This document shows, in pieces, positions 1 to 12,085 of a stretch of DNA of 64,000 nucleotides. Within the stretch, counting starts at the first letter, position 1. Each line of letters begins with the position of its first letter. The notes beneath the pieces were generated by a model. The model was given only the letters and a program-made list of their open reading frames with translations, was not told the origin of the DNA and searched no databases. Made by a program: the position numbers and the translations under genes. The stretch is from Styela clava (taxonomy: Eukaryota > Chordata > Ascidiacea > Stolidobranchia > Styelidae): contig NC_135261.1 of NCBI RefSeq assembly GCF_964204865.1, positions 12,710,001 to 12,774,000 on the forward strand, read 5' to 3'.

Positions 1-971
1 GAACAATTTGCTGTCATCGATCGTAGAGAAAACTTACTCAAGGCTGAAATCGATGAGTTGAGATCAGCACTTGAACAAGCAGAACGTGGCCGCAAACTTG
101 CAGAAACTGAACTCCTTGAAAGCAGCGAACGATCCAATCTTCTTCATACACAAAACACCGCCCTCATTAACCAAAAACGTAAATTGGAAGGAGAATTGCA
201 AAACATGCAAGGAGAGGTTGAAGAATCGGTTCAAGAACAAAGAAATGCAGAAGAAAAGGCAAAGAAAGCAATCACTGATGTAAGTTTGTGAAAACATATT
301 GTTTTGCTGTTCTTCGATATTTATCTACTGATTTCAATTTGACAAAAATGTTTTTTTAAATTTCCACTTGAACATCATTTCAGGCTGCAACTATGTCTGA
401 AGAACTTAAGAAAGAACAAGATCTTTCATCTCACCTGGAAAGAATGAAGAAGAACATGGAACAAACAGTGAAAGATCTTCAGCAAAGACTTGACGAAGCC
501 GAACAAGTTGCTCTCAAAGGAGGAAAGAAACAAGTTCAAAAACTTGAAACTAGGGTGCGTATGTTGCTACTTATATACGGTACTACCAGGTTGTGAATAT
601 ATTTAATACTCTATAACTAATTAAACTCTCGGTGTTTTTAGGTACGCGAACTTGAAAACGAACTTGACGCCGAACAACGTCGCAATGGGGAATCTGTGAA
701 GAACCAACGTAAATACGAACGTAAGTTGAAGGAAGTGACATACCAGGCAGAAGAAGACAAAAAGAATCTGACCCGCATCCAAGATCTTGTTGACAAACTT
801 CAAATCAAGGTCAAAACATACAAGAGACAAGCTGAAGAAGCCGAGGAACAAGCCAACCAAAACTTATCAAAATATCGTAAACTGCAACACGAATTGGATG
901 ATGCTGAAGAAAGAGCTGACATGGCAGAATCTGCTCTCAACAAACTCAGATCCAAAGCTCGTGATATGTGA
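1..971 (+). CDS. Myosin heavy chain, C-terminal coiled-coil rod (5' partial)
   Basis: Last three coding exons of a muscle-type myosin II heavy chain: 1-279, 384-554 and 642-971. All junctions are phase 0, with donors GTAAGT and GTGCGT and acceptors TTTCAG and TTTTTAG. The encoded 257 residues are one uninterrupted heptad-repeat coiled coil rich in E, K, Q, R and L, with the familiar tail segments [58 protein letters not shown] and [20 protein letters not shown]. The protein ends ARDM at TGA 969-971, so the non-helical tailpiece is essentially absent. The rod assembles thick filaments. The motor domain, neck and most of the rod lie upstream of the window. Family assignment is secure; the exact isoform (striated or smooth) cannot be fixed from the tail alone. 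Confidence 0.95.
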
Positions 972-977
972 AGCAAT

Positions 978-1061
978 GTAAGTTGAAATTTAGATAACCA
1001 TTAGTTAATACCAAATACGTTTACTCTTTTTAATCACAACCTATTCTTATTCTTTCACCAG
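978..1061 (+). other. Probable 3'UTR intron of the myosin gene
   Basis: A strong donor GTAAGT at 978 lies six bases after the myosin stop codon. A pyrimidine-rich acceptor ending CACCAG at 1061 follows. Splicing would leave the stop almost at the last exon junction, close enough not to trigger nonsense-mediated decay. Poly(A) signals AATAAA follow at 1128-1133 and 1181-1186. Inferred from splice signals only. Confidence 0.6.
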
Positions 1062-1127
1062 AGTATGGAATAAACAACCGATGGATTGCTCAAAGAAATT
1101 GCTCGATATCAAAGTGATATGTCAAAT

Positions 1128-1133
1128 AATAAA
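1128..1133 (+). terminator. Poly(A) signal of the myosin gene
   Basis: AATAAA 157 bases past the stop codon. A second AATAAA at 1181-1186 is an alternative. Confidence 0.6.
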
Positions 1134-1199
1134 GTGTTTTTAATTTTGCATGTTGAATTTGAAATGAACTTACAAAACTGAATAAAATAATCTATACAA

Positions 1200-2676
1200 A
1201 GCAAAATGCTAATTGAAATATGGTGTAAGTTTAGTCTCATATAAGCCATGAAAAGGGTTGAAAGGGGTACGGTGGCATTTTTGAGTGCTGCAGTAACAAA
1301 AAGCGGTTGTTGTTTCCCTTACAAATTCTTGACCTTTTAGTGAATGATTTTGCTGAGCCCATTTGAGAGCGAATGTGGGGGTTCGCGATCACATTTTACA
1401 GTAGCTGCGTTCTAAATGGTCTCCAACGCTTGAAGTGGAATAAAGTTTTCAGTATAGTTGCTTGTACAGGGTTTAGTTACAAGCGACTGCGCGGTTGAAA
1501 CCCTATGCTACTCAGTAACTTCTTATATATATATATCATATTACAAGGAGAACATTTAGAATTAAAACCTTGGGAATATGGACTTGTGTGGGCGCTTCAG
1601 TAGTATTCGTGCCAAGATGGCGCCCAACCTGCTATCACTAATCTGGTACACATACTATGTTCAGGTTGTGCGTTATCTTGGTACGAATACTACGGGAGCA
1701 CCACATGAATTATTTTTATTTAATCGCGCTTGATAAAATCGGTTATAATAGAAGTTCACCCCTTATAATCTAACTTGTTAAACTTTGGGTACAAAATTTC
1801 CTGTCTAGCTCGTCTCATTTTAACTGTTAATGCTAATCCTAATGAACACGTTTGCCAGCGCACCTCCGATTATCCCGCACAGGTTCAAATGCCGTGAGGG
1901 ATAATTACGCGCTTTCCCACCACTGAGAATAAATATAAAACTCACATCCTGATGCAAACACAAGTAATAACCAGGATAAACATATTTCCAACTAGTGAAA
2001 GTTGCAATACAGATTGCAAAAACAGTTCTTCATACTTTCGACTTTACACTGTGTTTCTCCAAACGACCAACATATCTCACCAAAAACGGCCACAAATCGT
2101 TGTGTGCATTTTATAAAGCAATTTTGCTGAAAAGTGCGATGAAATAATCTAATCAACAAATACGTAACCAATAAAATAACATGAGATAAAGGAAAAAAAT
2201 TAGAGGTGAAAACACAACAGAGCCACACAAAATTTAGAACAACATAAAAGGTAAGAGATTGAGCATCAAAGATTACATGCATGCCACTTGAAAACCTGCC
2301 CATTTTCAAACTGCTGAAATGACCATGATGTGAGAGTCAGCAACTCAAAATGGAGGGCAGTGCCAGTCTAAAGCAACCTGAGCAAAGCAATACCAATTCT
2401 GCATGGAGTATCACATTGAATAAATGTTTTACCGTATTTTTAAAATCTGTAATAGAGAATCTTGTCAAAACTTTCTGCCTCTCCGGTTTAACCAACCAAC
2501 AATAAAACTATAGAAAGAATGTTATATCCATGACAACTTTTTTGATCAAATTGAAAAATGAAGGTGCTATAAATATAATAAAAGAAAGCACTAATAAATA
2601 AATATGCAAGATTAGGTGATGTGGCATTTTAATATAAAAGAATGGTGTGTGATCATGGATTATACAAAAGAGAACT
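1200..2676. other. Intergenic stretch between convergent genes
   Basis: No coding exon seen. The stretch lies between the 3' ends of the myosin gene (+) and the SUMO protease gene (-). It contains one palindromic repeat at about 1590-1705 (listed separately) and an AT run near 1525-1540. Confidence 0.6.
1590..1705. repeat. Short foldback MITE, 'AAGATGGCGC' family
   Basis: Imperfect hairpin: AGTATTCGTGCCAAGATGGC on the left and the complementary ATCTTGGTACGAATACT on the right, around a roughly 60 bp centre. Related hairpins occur at 53517-53613 and 56893-56990, with a decayed one near 30440-30545. Confidence 0.6.
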
Positions 2677-2682
2677 TTTATT
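2677..2682 (-). terminator. Candidate poly(A) signal of the SUMO protease gene
   Basis: TTTATT on the plus strand reads AATAAA on the minus strand, about 80 bases after the stop codon of the SENP-like gene. Confidence 0.5.
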
Positions 2683-2762
2683 TTTGAAAGCAAAAGAACT
2701 CCCGAAAGTAAAATATCAACGATTATGAAATTTTTTTCAAACCATAACACAAATAATGAGTG

Positions 2763-5700
2763 CTACTCTTCGTCATTATCTTCGCTTTCAGAATCTGAAT
2801 ATTCTTCAGTAGTCACTTCTTCTTTACTCTCAAAAAGTTTTCCCTGAACGATTTCGTTTTTGAGCCATTTTCTGAATGCACATACTTGTGCGGGTTCAAT
2901 GTCAAACGTATTGCCAAACACAACGCATCTTGCGAACATACAAACATAGACTCCACAATCATGTTCATTCTCTTGTCGAGGTAAATCCTGAATGAAAAAG
3001 ATCAGAAATTTTCTTAGTCATTTGTTCAAAAAGATTCCTGATTCCATATGTGATTATTCTACTGAATGGTATCATTACATGGTTGTTAGTTAATTGAAGA
3101 ACACACGCTCTTGTGGGGAAAGATGACAGTTTATAATAGGAGTTTACTCCATTTCCAGTGACTGCAATCCTGGACTAAATATGAATAGTAACTACAAAAT
3201 TATATTCCCTTATATCTTGCAGTGAAAATGCATTAGGAATGATTCTTCATAAAATAAATTACATTCAGCTTAGAAGATTCAAGCAATATTTACTAGCAAC
3301 TGGATTAACATACAAGCCATTGGCTTGTAAAACAACAGAAACATGAACTGTTTTACTCAGGTACATGTAGTCTGACAGGAACTATTCCAAAAAAAGGTTA
3401 CAAAGGACTTACTTTTCGTATCAAGCATCTACCTTCCTTTCCTTGCTTGTTATTGAAGAAATTGAGCAGCTTCTAAAAATATGTATAAATATCCGCCTTA
3501 ATATTATATTAAGTTTTTGATGCTCTATTTTAAAATTTTATTGTAAGTAAAACAGCAAAAGATTTGAAAATAAAATATTATCAGTAATCTCAGTTATAGA
3601 TAAACTATTAGGAAATCATCCATATACTTTATATATATATATATTTTAAGGAAACCACAAATCTTGATGACATAAATAAAAAAATTGCACTACAGATGTC
3701 GAAAGATTCAAAACAAAAGGGCGTATGTTGAAATAAATGATTTTTAAGCTAGTTTTATATTAAAGTCTAAAGTACTATTAACCAGAGTATTTCAATAAAT
3801 AGTTAGTCAATAAATAGAGGACCCAAAAAAACAAAAACTTGTTTTTCTTAAAACAGTTTTTTTTTCAAGTTTTATCTATTTGGGTTCAAGCCCTCCATGT
3901 GGCATATACAAAACAGATGTGCTTTTGGTTTGTCAACTCCAGAATATCAAAATTCGAAGCAATGATAGAGTCGGACATACATCAAAAAAATTAGCTTATA
4001 TAAATTCTATTTGATTTTAATAACAATACTGTCAACTGTGCTATTGTCAAATATTAATATGGAGGTTGGTATGAATTTACAGGAAGGCTTTGTGACTAAT
4101 AAAAAAGTATAAAGCAGAAAATATTTAGTTTTCCCACTATTTTCACTAAATATATTATAATACTTACAGATGCACATGCCAACACAGTCTTACACACTGA
4201 TAGTGAGCTATATATAACAACATTGTATTTTTCAGGATAGTAGCAAAGTAAACTCCAATGAAATTCGACACAGGTTGGCGCAAGGATGCATTTCATTTTA
4301 TCCCAATTGTGAGGAAGACTTGGCTCTACCCTGCAAATAATGGGAAATTGTAGATGTGAAAAAAACAATGAATGTTTCCCAGAGAATCATATTTCGGAAG
4401 CATTGGCTAATAAGCAAGGTATCAAAGTCAAAGGTGACAATTGAAATTTTAGCAAGCCGTCACACACTTTTTTCACTCTGACATATTTTCAGACATGGTT
4501 GTATACATTTGCTCGTTTCATGGTTTTGCTGCCTATCTGTCAGTCTTTGATTGTAGTTTGATTAACATAGTTAGCCAAAATCCTACACACTTATCTGCCA
4601 TCGATATGAACCCACATCAAGAAAACATAATAATAAGAAGACAAATGTAACAGACAAAATGTATTCATGCCAGTGCGACCTGTGTCTAATCATACTGTGC
4701 ACAAAAAAGGATTTGCACTTGCACTTCTTTATTCTTAGAAACTATCTGTTCCATCTCACTTCTAAGTTCACTTTCACTTAAGCCATGAATGCACGTAGCT
4801 CATGGTTCCATGAGAAACACTGCTCTTAGGTATACTACATAGGAACATAAATTAAGTATAAACATAGTAACAAATTTACCGTCTTAATAATTCTTCAAGC
4901 CAAAAGCTGCTGATTGCACCATAATTCTTATTATTCTGTATCAATATTGACATGTATTGATTTATTATTATATCATTGAGCCAGTTGTCTGAGTACAATG
5001 TTATAATATCTGATTTTCTAACACCAGGTCGTATTTCTCGCAACATTTTTTTTCTTGAAATATATTGTTCATTCGATCTCCCAATACAATATTTGATTTC
5101 CTGCAACCTGAAAATGAAAACACAAATAAATTTGTAAATAGGATAGGAATTTCCTATTTATCTCAGGAGAGTGGAAAGGTGACAACTCGTCTCAATCATA
5201 TGGCGAAGCATGCCGTCCTGTCAGTTAAGGTACCAGTTCATGTCAAGTATGCTTATACATAACCAGATCCACTGACTTGATGATGGAGGAGGTCCTAATT
5301 GGCCAGCAGTTACGTGAACCCCCCTACGGTGGTGAGGAGTTCAAGAATCCTCTCACACATACCGTATTTCCTGGCAAATAAGTCGTTTTTCTAGACCCAA
5401 ACTTTTGGCCTGATTTTGGGGGGACCGTCTTATTAGGCGAGTATAATAATTTTCATTTTTCCGGATCGGCTTATTATTAAATTCGGACCATGAAGATGAA
5501 ATACCTTTGGCGATAGCATCCCACTTAACGTCCTCCTCAGGTCAGTTAAAGTGAATCGGCGTTCACGCGCTGTAAATCTGGATTTTCAACGCTGTGGTTA
5601 TCACACTTGAAGTTGTCGCATTTGTGTGAGCATCGCGCGTGAACGGCTATTACCGATACACATGTTTTGTGCAGCGAGGACGACGATAGTTACTTCATTG

Positions 5701-8700
5701 TTCACAACCATGGCACTTATGTTGTGAGATACGTGTTATTACCTAATCCTGTGTGACATGATGCTAACATGAATGAAGGAGTGAATACGTGACCCAAATC
5801 TTCTTGATTGAATGGCGGCATTATAAAATACTAAAATTAAAACGAAAACACCATTTAAGTTTCATTTTAAGATGGCCCGTGACAGATTAAAGATGACTTT
5901 TAGACATTGCAAATCGCAAAAACATTTTGTGGTTTACAATTACCAACGGGGCCTGACTCGACTATGATATTTGCATAATACCCTAATTAATGTAAAGTAT
6001 ATTTATTTCATTTTTTGAAATAAATTTAACTCTGTGGGATATTATCGCTGACTTTAGGTTTTTTCTTACGGTAATAGCCTCAAAATAATGAGTGCCATTG
6101 AGTGGCAGCATTGCGATGAAGCGGAAGAATTGTTGCAGCAACAGATCAGATATGTTTTTTGATTTGCAAAAATACGAATCAAAACAACATATAATCGTAC
6201 ATGTTTTTTGTACACAGCTTGCATTGGTATTTTGGAGCAGTGGTACTATTACATTGTCGCAATCGCAGATTAAATTGATCACAATTTAAATCAATAAAGC
6301 AACACATTTCGTTTCTTGGAGATTTCGAGATGATGAATATGTATGTTCCATATATACACTTTATAGTTTACATGTATATTCATTGTCGTTAATTAAATTG
6401 TACTTTCCGGGATTTTATAGCATATCTTGGGATTTTTATAAAGCGATAATGAATTATCAAGAGTGCAAAAATATGTATCAAAACTAAATATAATCAAGCA
6501 GTTTATCTCACATTATTGTGTCCGCAGATTGCATGTTATTTTAGATCAATAATTTGGTGGACACAAACCGGAGTTACGTTGAACACAATTAGATTAAAAT
6601 TGAAATGTTCATTCCCATAGTTGTCATGGATTGAATATTACGCTACAAGATAAAGTCATAATGGGCTATTTTAATGAAAGCGCAAACAGCGTCGACCGCT
6701 CAGAAGCCCTTTCATGGTAATTTGAGATTCCAATTTTGATGCGATTTTACTGCCCGTCTTTGGGAGGTTATATGCAAAAACCTAATTTTCAGGCTTAAAA
6801 ACAGGCCTTGTCTTATTTACCGGGAAATACGGTAATTACCACTGTGGTTTACGAACATTTGGGTAATCAGAAATTCAATGGCATGTGTAATGCAATTCGC
6901 CACCCACTGACTCGAATTTAATGTAAATGAAAAGCAAAAATATCATCTAATCTAATGATACCATATGAAACAAGAGAAGCGATGTAAACTGCCAATATTG
7001 CTTTCATATAATTAACTGTTTATGGTTCAGAAAATTTACCGACGAATTGTTACCTGTTTGAGAAATCTTTATGATAAAGAGCTTTTAATCGTTGTATTAT
7101 GTAATGAGGAGTTACTTCATTTCCAGGATTTTCTTCTATAAAATGACTTACCATACCTGAATAATAATTAACTTGATTAAATATCAATTTGTTTTAGTAC
7201 AAAAATTGAACTTGATAATGTGTAGGCAATTTGAACCAGTAGTAAATATTACAGTAATCCACAACTACTGAGCCTTTAGAACAATATTTCCTAACTAGGA
7301 ATTAAGGCAGGAATATTATTGGGGAGGAAATTTTACTTGGTATTACATTTTTTTCATTAGATAATATTGTCGCATTATAAACAATTCAAACTGTGCATAA
7401 ACCCCAGTGCCAGTTGCTTGTATCACTAAATAATGGTCCACTAAAAACCAGGCAAAGGGAGGAATGTAACAAAAAATGTTGAGAACCACTGATTTAGATT
7501 GCCACTGTTCATGCTTGCTTTTGCTTTTTGCATTTATTTGTTTTTATTCAATCCTAATGATAATAATAGCATAAGAAAAATATTACCAATCATATTTTCA
7601 AAACACTGCTAACTTGTACAAATATCCTGTTTTCCAATAAACCAAAGATTTTCTAAGAGCAAAATATTGGTTTATCTTTCCCACAGACAAATGTCAATAA
7701 ACTTTTGTTGAAAGGAGATGCCAAACAATGGATGTTTCCCTAATTTGACCCCAATATAGAAATAAACAAGGAAGTCGGTGGATTCTCAGGAAACGAAACA
7801 TCCATTTAATCGAATATTATCACATAAACAATTCTAGAGAATATCTCAATTATTAATAATTAAAAACATGAGAAAACTCACTGTTTATAATTCTTTTTAA
7901 AGTAGGGTAATCAATGTCCTGATTTTCATTGTTTTCGGTTTGAACAACAATTATGTCATCATCATCACTATTTTTATCAACTTCCATATCGGAAGTTTGC
8001 ATCGCAGAGGTATTAAATGAGTTCGAAGAAATATCCATATTATTCGACGGTGATGGGACTGTTATATCTTTTGCATCAGAAACTGATAAAATATCAATAT
8101 CAAGTTCCATCATTGCATCATTTTTCTACTATTTTTGAAAACATTAATATTCAATTAATAATAATTAAAAACAAGAGAAAACTTACTGTTTATAATTCTT
8201 TTCAAAGTAGGATAATCAATGTCCGGGTTTTCATTGTTTTCGGTTGGGACAACAATTACATCATCATCATCACTTTTGTCATTAACTTCCCTATCAGAAG
8301 TTTGCATCGCAGAAGTATATAATGAGTTTGATGATATATTTGACGGTGATGGGACTATAATATCCTCTGCATCAAAGATTGATAAAATTTCAATATTGTG
8401 TTTTGTTCCATCGTTGCATTGATTTTCCACTAGTTGCAAAACTTTATTATGTTCGATTTCAGGCGTTGAATGACTAGACGTATTGCAGGAATTATTACAT
8501 TGTGATTCATCCTGACTTGGCTTTTTTCTCCATTTAGTTTGTTTTTGATTGGGAGAGGCCTGTTTTTTTCTAAGTGGTTTTGGTCCAGGTGAACCACTTG
8601 GAGATGTCTTGATCTCCTTTACGAATTGCACAGAGTCATCTTCAGTTTCTGTAACAATTAAAAATAAAAATAATTTTTTAGGGAAATCTGTTCAAAGCAA

Positions 8701-10099
8701 AGTTCTTTCCATCTGACAGGTACACTGACAGTGAACAATACATCATAATATCTGTAAAATAAACACAGCAATACAACATTTCTTAGATGGGATTGGGTGG
8801 GATGGGTTTGCAGTTTGCAGAAAAAAATATCTGGTGTTCCTTTTCGAATTCACTCTACCCAAACATGACAGCAAAACTACTTGCAAGGACGTATCAGTGA
8901 TTTGTACAAGTGAAGTAAGCAATCACAGGTAAAATATTGGCGAGCACAGTCAAAGACGCAACAACTTTCATTGAGGCATTTCAAGCCACAGATGTTATGT
9001 ATCCAAAATACAGTATGACACAGTTCTCGCATTCCAAGAATAGCCCCAACATTAAAAGAAATCATTTATAACAGAGACTGCAAATCCCTTCATTACAAGA
9101 CAGTCTGGGCCTCCATATCAGCAAACCGGCACTGCGCAATAAACTGAAAGGAAGCACAATCTAAAAACACCACCATTGGATTCCTTGGAAAAAAGTAATC
9201 CAATACTGTATAACAAAATAAAAAATTTTTAACGAAGCATTCGAGAGTTTTGCCAATTTTGGTCACATGATGATCGGCGCCTGTCATGATTAATTTAAAT
9301 TATTATCGATATAAGCATGTGGCAATGTTACGCATCAGCCGACGTGCCAGACGCCCTCGTTTCAGAGACAGATTGAGGGTTTATTTTATTGAACCAAAAG
9401 TTGGGACATCTTGGAATTGGAGAACTGTGTCCTACTGAAATAGCCAATAGAAATTTGAATCAAATATTTGCCAGATTTCTTCTGTTGCTAAAATATAATA
9501 ATTTTGAAAATTGTACCTGATATTCTAATTGTTCTTTGATTCCGACCATTAAATGATGCTTCTCCATTACTAGTAGAAACATTATGATTATTGGTACATT
9601 TAGAATCAATTACATAGTTTTTGAAAATGTTTATTCTTGAATGGAGTGGACGACGTCCCTCTATTTGTTCAGTGAGTAGCTTGCTTGGTGATCCACTGAC
9701 TGACACTATTCGAGGCACTTCCTTTTTATTTGCATCACAGCTGGACACAGGAAATATGATATAATCCATTGGTGAAGTGTGGTCATCATCATCGGAGCTT
9801 CTGAGAGAATCATGAAAATCATCATTACACTGTTCGAGATTTTCGCTTCCAACCGACTTTCTTGATGACCGACTATGTGAATTTTTAGAGTTCCTACTGT
9901 ACCCATGACGCACCATCGATGGACTTGGCACGAATTTTTTATCTTCAACAAAATTGCTACATCTTTGAGGAACAGATGAATCTTTATCAGACATGTGACT
10001 ATTTCGCCACAACCTTCTGTACAGCCACGGGAGCTTTCGAAAACTGAAAGCAGAGGATCTACCCCAAATCTTACGTTTCCGGCCACTTGAATTTGACAT
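2763..10099 (-). CDS. SENP/Ulp1-type SUMO-specific cysteine protease (peptidase family C48)
   Basis: Eight exons: 10099-9517, 8648-8187, 8082-7882, 7156-7054, 5107-4880, 4330-4168, 3472-3413 and 2987-2763. All intron phases match, giving 674 residues. Family function: hydrolyses SUMO from conjugates or matures SUMO precursors, usually in the nucleus. The C-terminal C48 domain spans about 460-665: NWLND substrate-groove motif (exon 5), FHW with His550 (exon 6), Gln605 oxyanion residue and catalytic Cys611 in RQENEHDCGV (exon 8). The position that normally holds catalytic Asp (YYDS) reads IYSSL, so Ser567 replaces it. The basic N-terminus (GRKRKIWG) could localise the protein to the nucleus. 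The middle is low-complexity, with acidic SUMO-interacting motifs DDDDVIVV (about 321-328) and DDDDIIVV (about 388-395) from duplicated exons. The protein ends in an acidic tail. The exon 3 acceptor (TTATCAG at 8083) was chosen because it alone keeps frame. Protease identity is very secure; isoform boundaries of exons 1-3 are less so. Confidence 0.9.
5138..5359 (-). repeat. SINE copy A, 5' head lost, interrupted by a DNA transposon
   Basis: Shares its body with the complete SINE at 10622-10957, including the GACTTGATGGTGGAGGA-like and GTTACGTGAACC-like blocks and CTCTC-CACAT. The copy stops exactly where the TA-flanked element at 5360 begins. Weak similarity to the missing tRNA-like part may resume after 6834, but that part is too decayed to claim. 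It lies in intron 4 of the SUMO protease gene. Confidence 0.7.
5360..6834. mobile_element. Non-autonomous DNA transposon with 23 bp terminal inverted repeats
   Basis: The left end TACCGTATTTCCTGGCAAAT continues to 5382. The right end 6812-6834 is its reverse complement with two mismatches. The ends include a TA that may be the target duplication. The subterminal sequence on the left has several TTATTA and AAGTCG-like repeats. No transposase reading frame is visible. The element is inserted into SINE copy A, so it is younger than that SINE. Confidence 0.75.
7850..8425 (-). repeat. Tandem duplication of a SIM-coding exon inside the SUMO protease gene
   Basis: The stretch about 7855-8120 (exon 3 with its splice donor and downstream intron bases) and about 8157-8425 (3' part of exon 2) are similar throughout, offset by about 305 bases. 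Both encode a DAxDI-VPSPSN block, TSAMQTSD, a DDDD-hydrophobic SUMO-interacting motif, ENNEN and DYPTLKRIINS, and both end in the same phase-1 donor. Confidence 0.85.
8649..9516. other. Intron 1 of the SUMO protease gene
   Basis: No further exon is needed for phase and none is convincing. Short open frames here show no recognisable domain. Confidence 0.5.
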
Positions 10100-10510
10100 A
10101 GAATAACGATTAGATGGTTTTAAAAAATGAGTCTACAAAGCAGTGAATTACACAAAAGACAGAAAGATCTGGAACATATATAAAATAAATCAGTTAGAGA
10201 CAGAAGATGCACACATTGGAGAATGGGCTTTCCACAACCTGACAACTGCACAAGGCAAAATAGTGCAAATACACAATTCAATGGTCAAAACAAAGCAGAA
10301 AATAAGCCAGTACAGCTTGACAGCAGTACGATAAAATGTAGGACAGAAAGATCGGGCAAATAAGCAAAAACCTAAGGAAAGGTTTATAACAAGTGCTTGT
10401 AACCCATGGCTTTTACCCATCACTGCTTTAACCCACACTCACACAGGTGACAAGCAAAGCATACCTTAGAAAATTTGGTGAACGCAATTGGTAAGATAGA
10501 TAGATTAGAA
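10100..10510. other. Upstream region of the SUMO protease gene
   Basis: Non-coding by inspection. A good splice acceptor (TTTGTAG on the minus strand, exon edge 10132) precedes the chosen start codon in an open frame. Transcription may therefore begin further upstream, with this as an internal exon edge. Confidence 0.4.
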
Positions 10511-10621
10511 CAGGGCTGGGCGATTATTTTCGCTATGGGGCCACATTGCAAATTCAAAATAAGTGAAGTCAATCTTCATTTAGACATTGCACATTTTTGT
10601 AGTATTTTATTACATATTTAC

Positions 10622-10957
10622 GATAGGATAGGATTTACATTCTCATCCCGGGTGAGAGGAAAGCCGATAAGACGGCTTATCCATTTGGCGAACCACGGCC
10701 TCTCGTCTGGTTACCATTCCATGTCGGGTATGGGATCAGTTGGTTACTTGTTTTTCGGAGGCATGGACTTGATGGTGGAGGAAGTCGTAACCGACCAGCG
10801 GTTACGTGAACCACCCCACGGCGGCGAGGAATCCAGCAATCCTCTCGCACATAACCATCCTGCATAGGATTCGAACCTGCGAACCCACGCAGAGTAATTA
10901 GAGGTGCGGTGGGGAGCGTATTCCTAACGCTTAGCACGATGAGCCACACCACCGCGC
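10622..10957 (-). repeat. tRNA-derived SINE, family A (complete copy)
   Basis: Read on the minus strand, the 5' head (10957 downwards) resembles a tRNA gene: GGCTCATCGTGCTAAGCG fits box A loosely and GGTTCGAATCC (10877-10867) is a perfect RNA polymerase III box B. A roughly 240 bp body follows, which is shared with the copies at 5138-5359 and 40101-40205. Probably transcribed by RNA polymerase III when young and mobilised by a LINE in trans. Confidence 0.8.
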
Positions 10958-11583
10958 AAATAAACAAAGCATAATACAAATGTGACTTGTACTGAGATGA
11001 GTGTATTCTTTTCTGCGCTTTGACCGTAACTTTAACAATTCCTTGAAAGTCAGTCTGGGCAGCGCAGAGCTGACCAGCCTAACGATATCCCGCTGCGTTA
11101 GCACACGACTTAAAGCGCAACTTATTTGGGTCTAGTGTAATGTATATATGCAGTATATGTATGTTTATTTGCCTCAAAAATATAACAGTATCTGCATAAT
11201 AATTAAACAGTAAAACAGAGACGAGAATACATGTTCAAGACCTTACTGGCCTAAGACACAGATGTGCGACATGTACCCCCACTAACAATTATAACAGCAG
11301 TTTAGGACTGCTGCGTTATAATAGGCCAACAGACATGAAAGAGGCAATACAAATAAAACTCTAGTAAAATACACAAGACAAGGAGATACCGGGGACAACA
11401 CAACGACGATATGTACATTGTACCGTACCACGAGTTTACTTCTAGTGGGCTTGACATAACCATTTTTGCATATGTTATGCCTAACCCCTACCTGCAGACC
11501 TGACTAAGTCATCCAAAAATTACGTCACAATCACATCATATACAGATATACCATAGCTTGCCAAAGTATACAGGTATAGCTAC

Positions 11584-11721
11584 GATCGCCCGAAATGGAA
11601 TCTGCGCCGCAATAACGAACTCGTTATCGGGATCGTTACAAGAAATAGCTTGCTCGACTTCGGTTAATTGTCTGCGCGTTTTGGACGACCACGACCATCC
11701 GTATATTTCAGCTTCCTTCAT
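11584..11721 (-). CDS. Candidate first coding exon, gene uncertain
   Basis: ATG at 11721 opens 46 residues (MKEAEIYGWSWSSKTRRQLT and onwards) of normal amino-acid composition, ending at a phase-0 donor GTAGCT. The ATG lies next to CRE-like TTACGTCA and TGACGT sites (about 11719-11737), which suits a promoter. It would splice in frame to the acceptor at 10133, adding an N-terminal extension to the SUMO protease. It could equally be an orphan exon. No domain recognised. Confidence 0.3.
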
Positions 11722-12085
11722 TACGTCACTGTGACGTTGTAGTGATGCAATGTTTGAAGGTCGTAGTCAGGTGAAGGTTAGAAATGACATATGAAAAAAA
11801 ATTTGCGCCATGCCCACTAGAAATGATTGTGGTACGAAACTACACGAGTATAAGTACCTGGGTACCGGTACCGGTATAAGTTTATTTCGACTCCATAATC
11901 AGCAATAGACGATAATAATAGATAAAAACAAAAATAAAAGTAACTGATTATAGAATCGGGAGAGCGAACAAAACCTCGAGTAAGGTTTGAAACGTACGGT
12001 ACAGATTTCAGATGGAAAGGTATTGATAAAAGAAGTGGTACCGGTACGTGTTCACTCACCCACAGATACCGCATACGAGATACGT

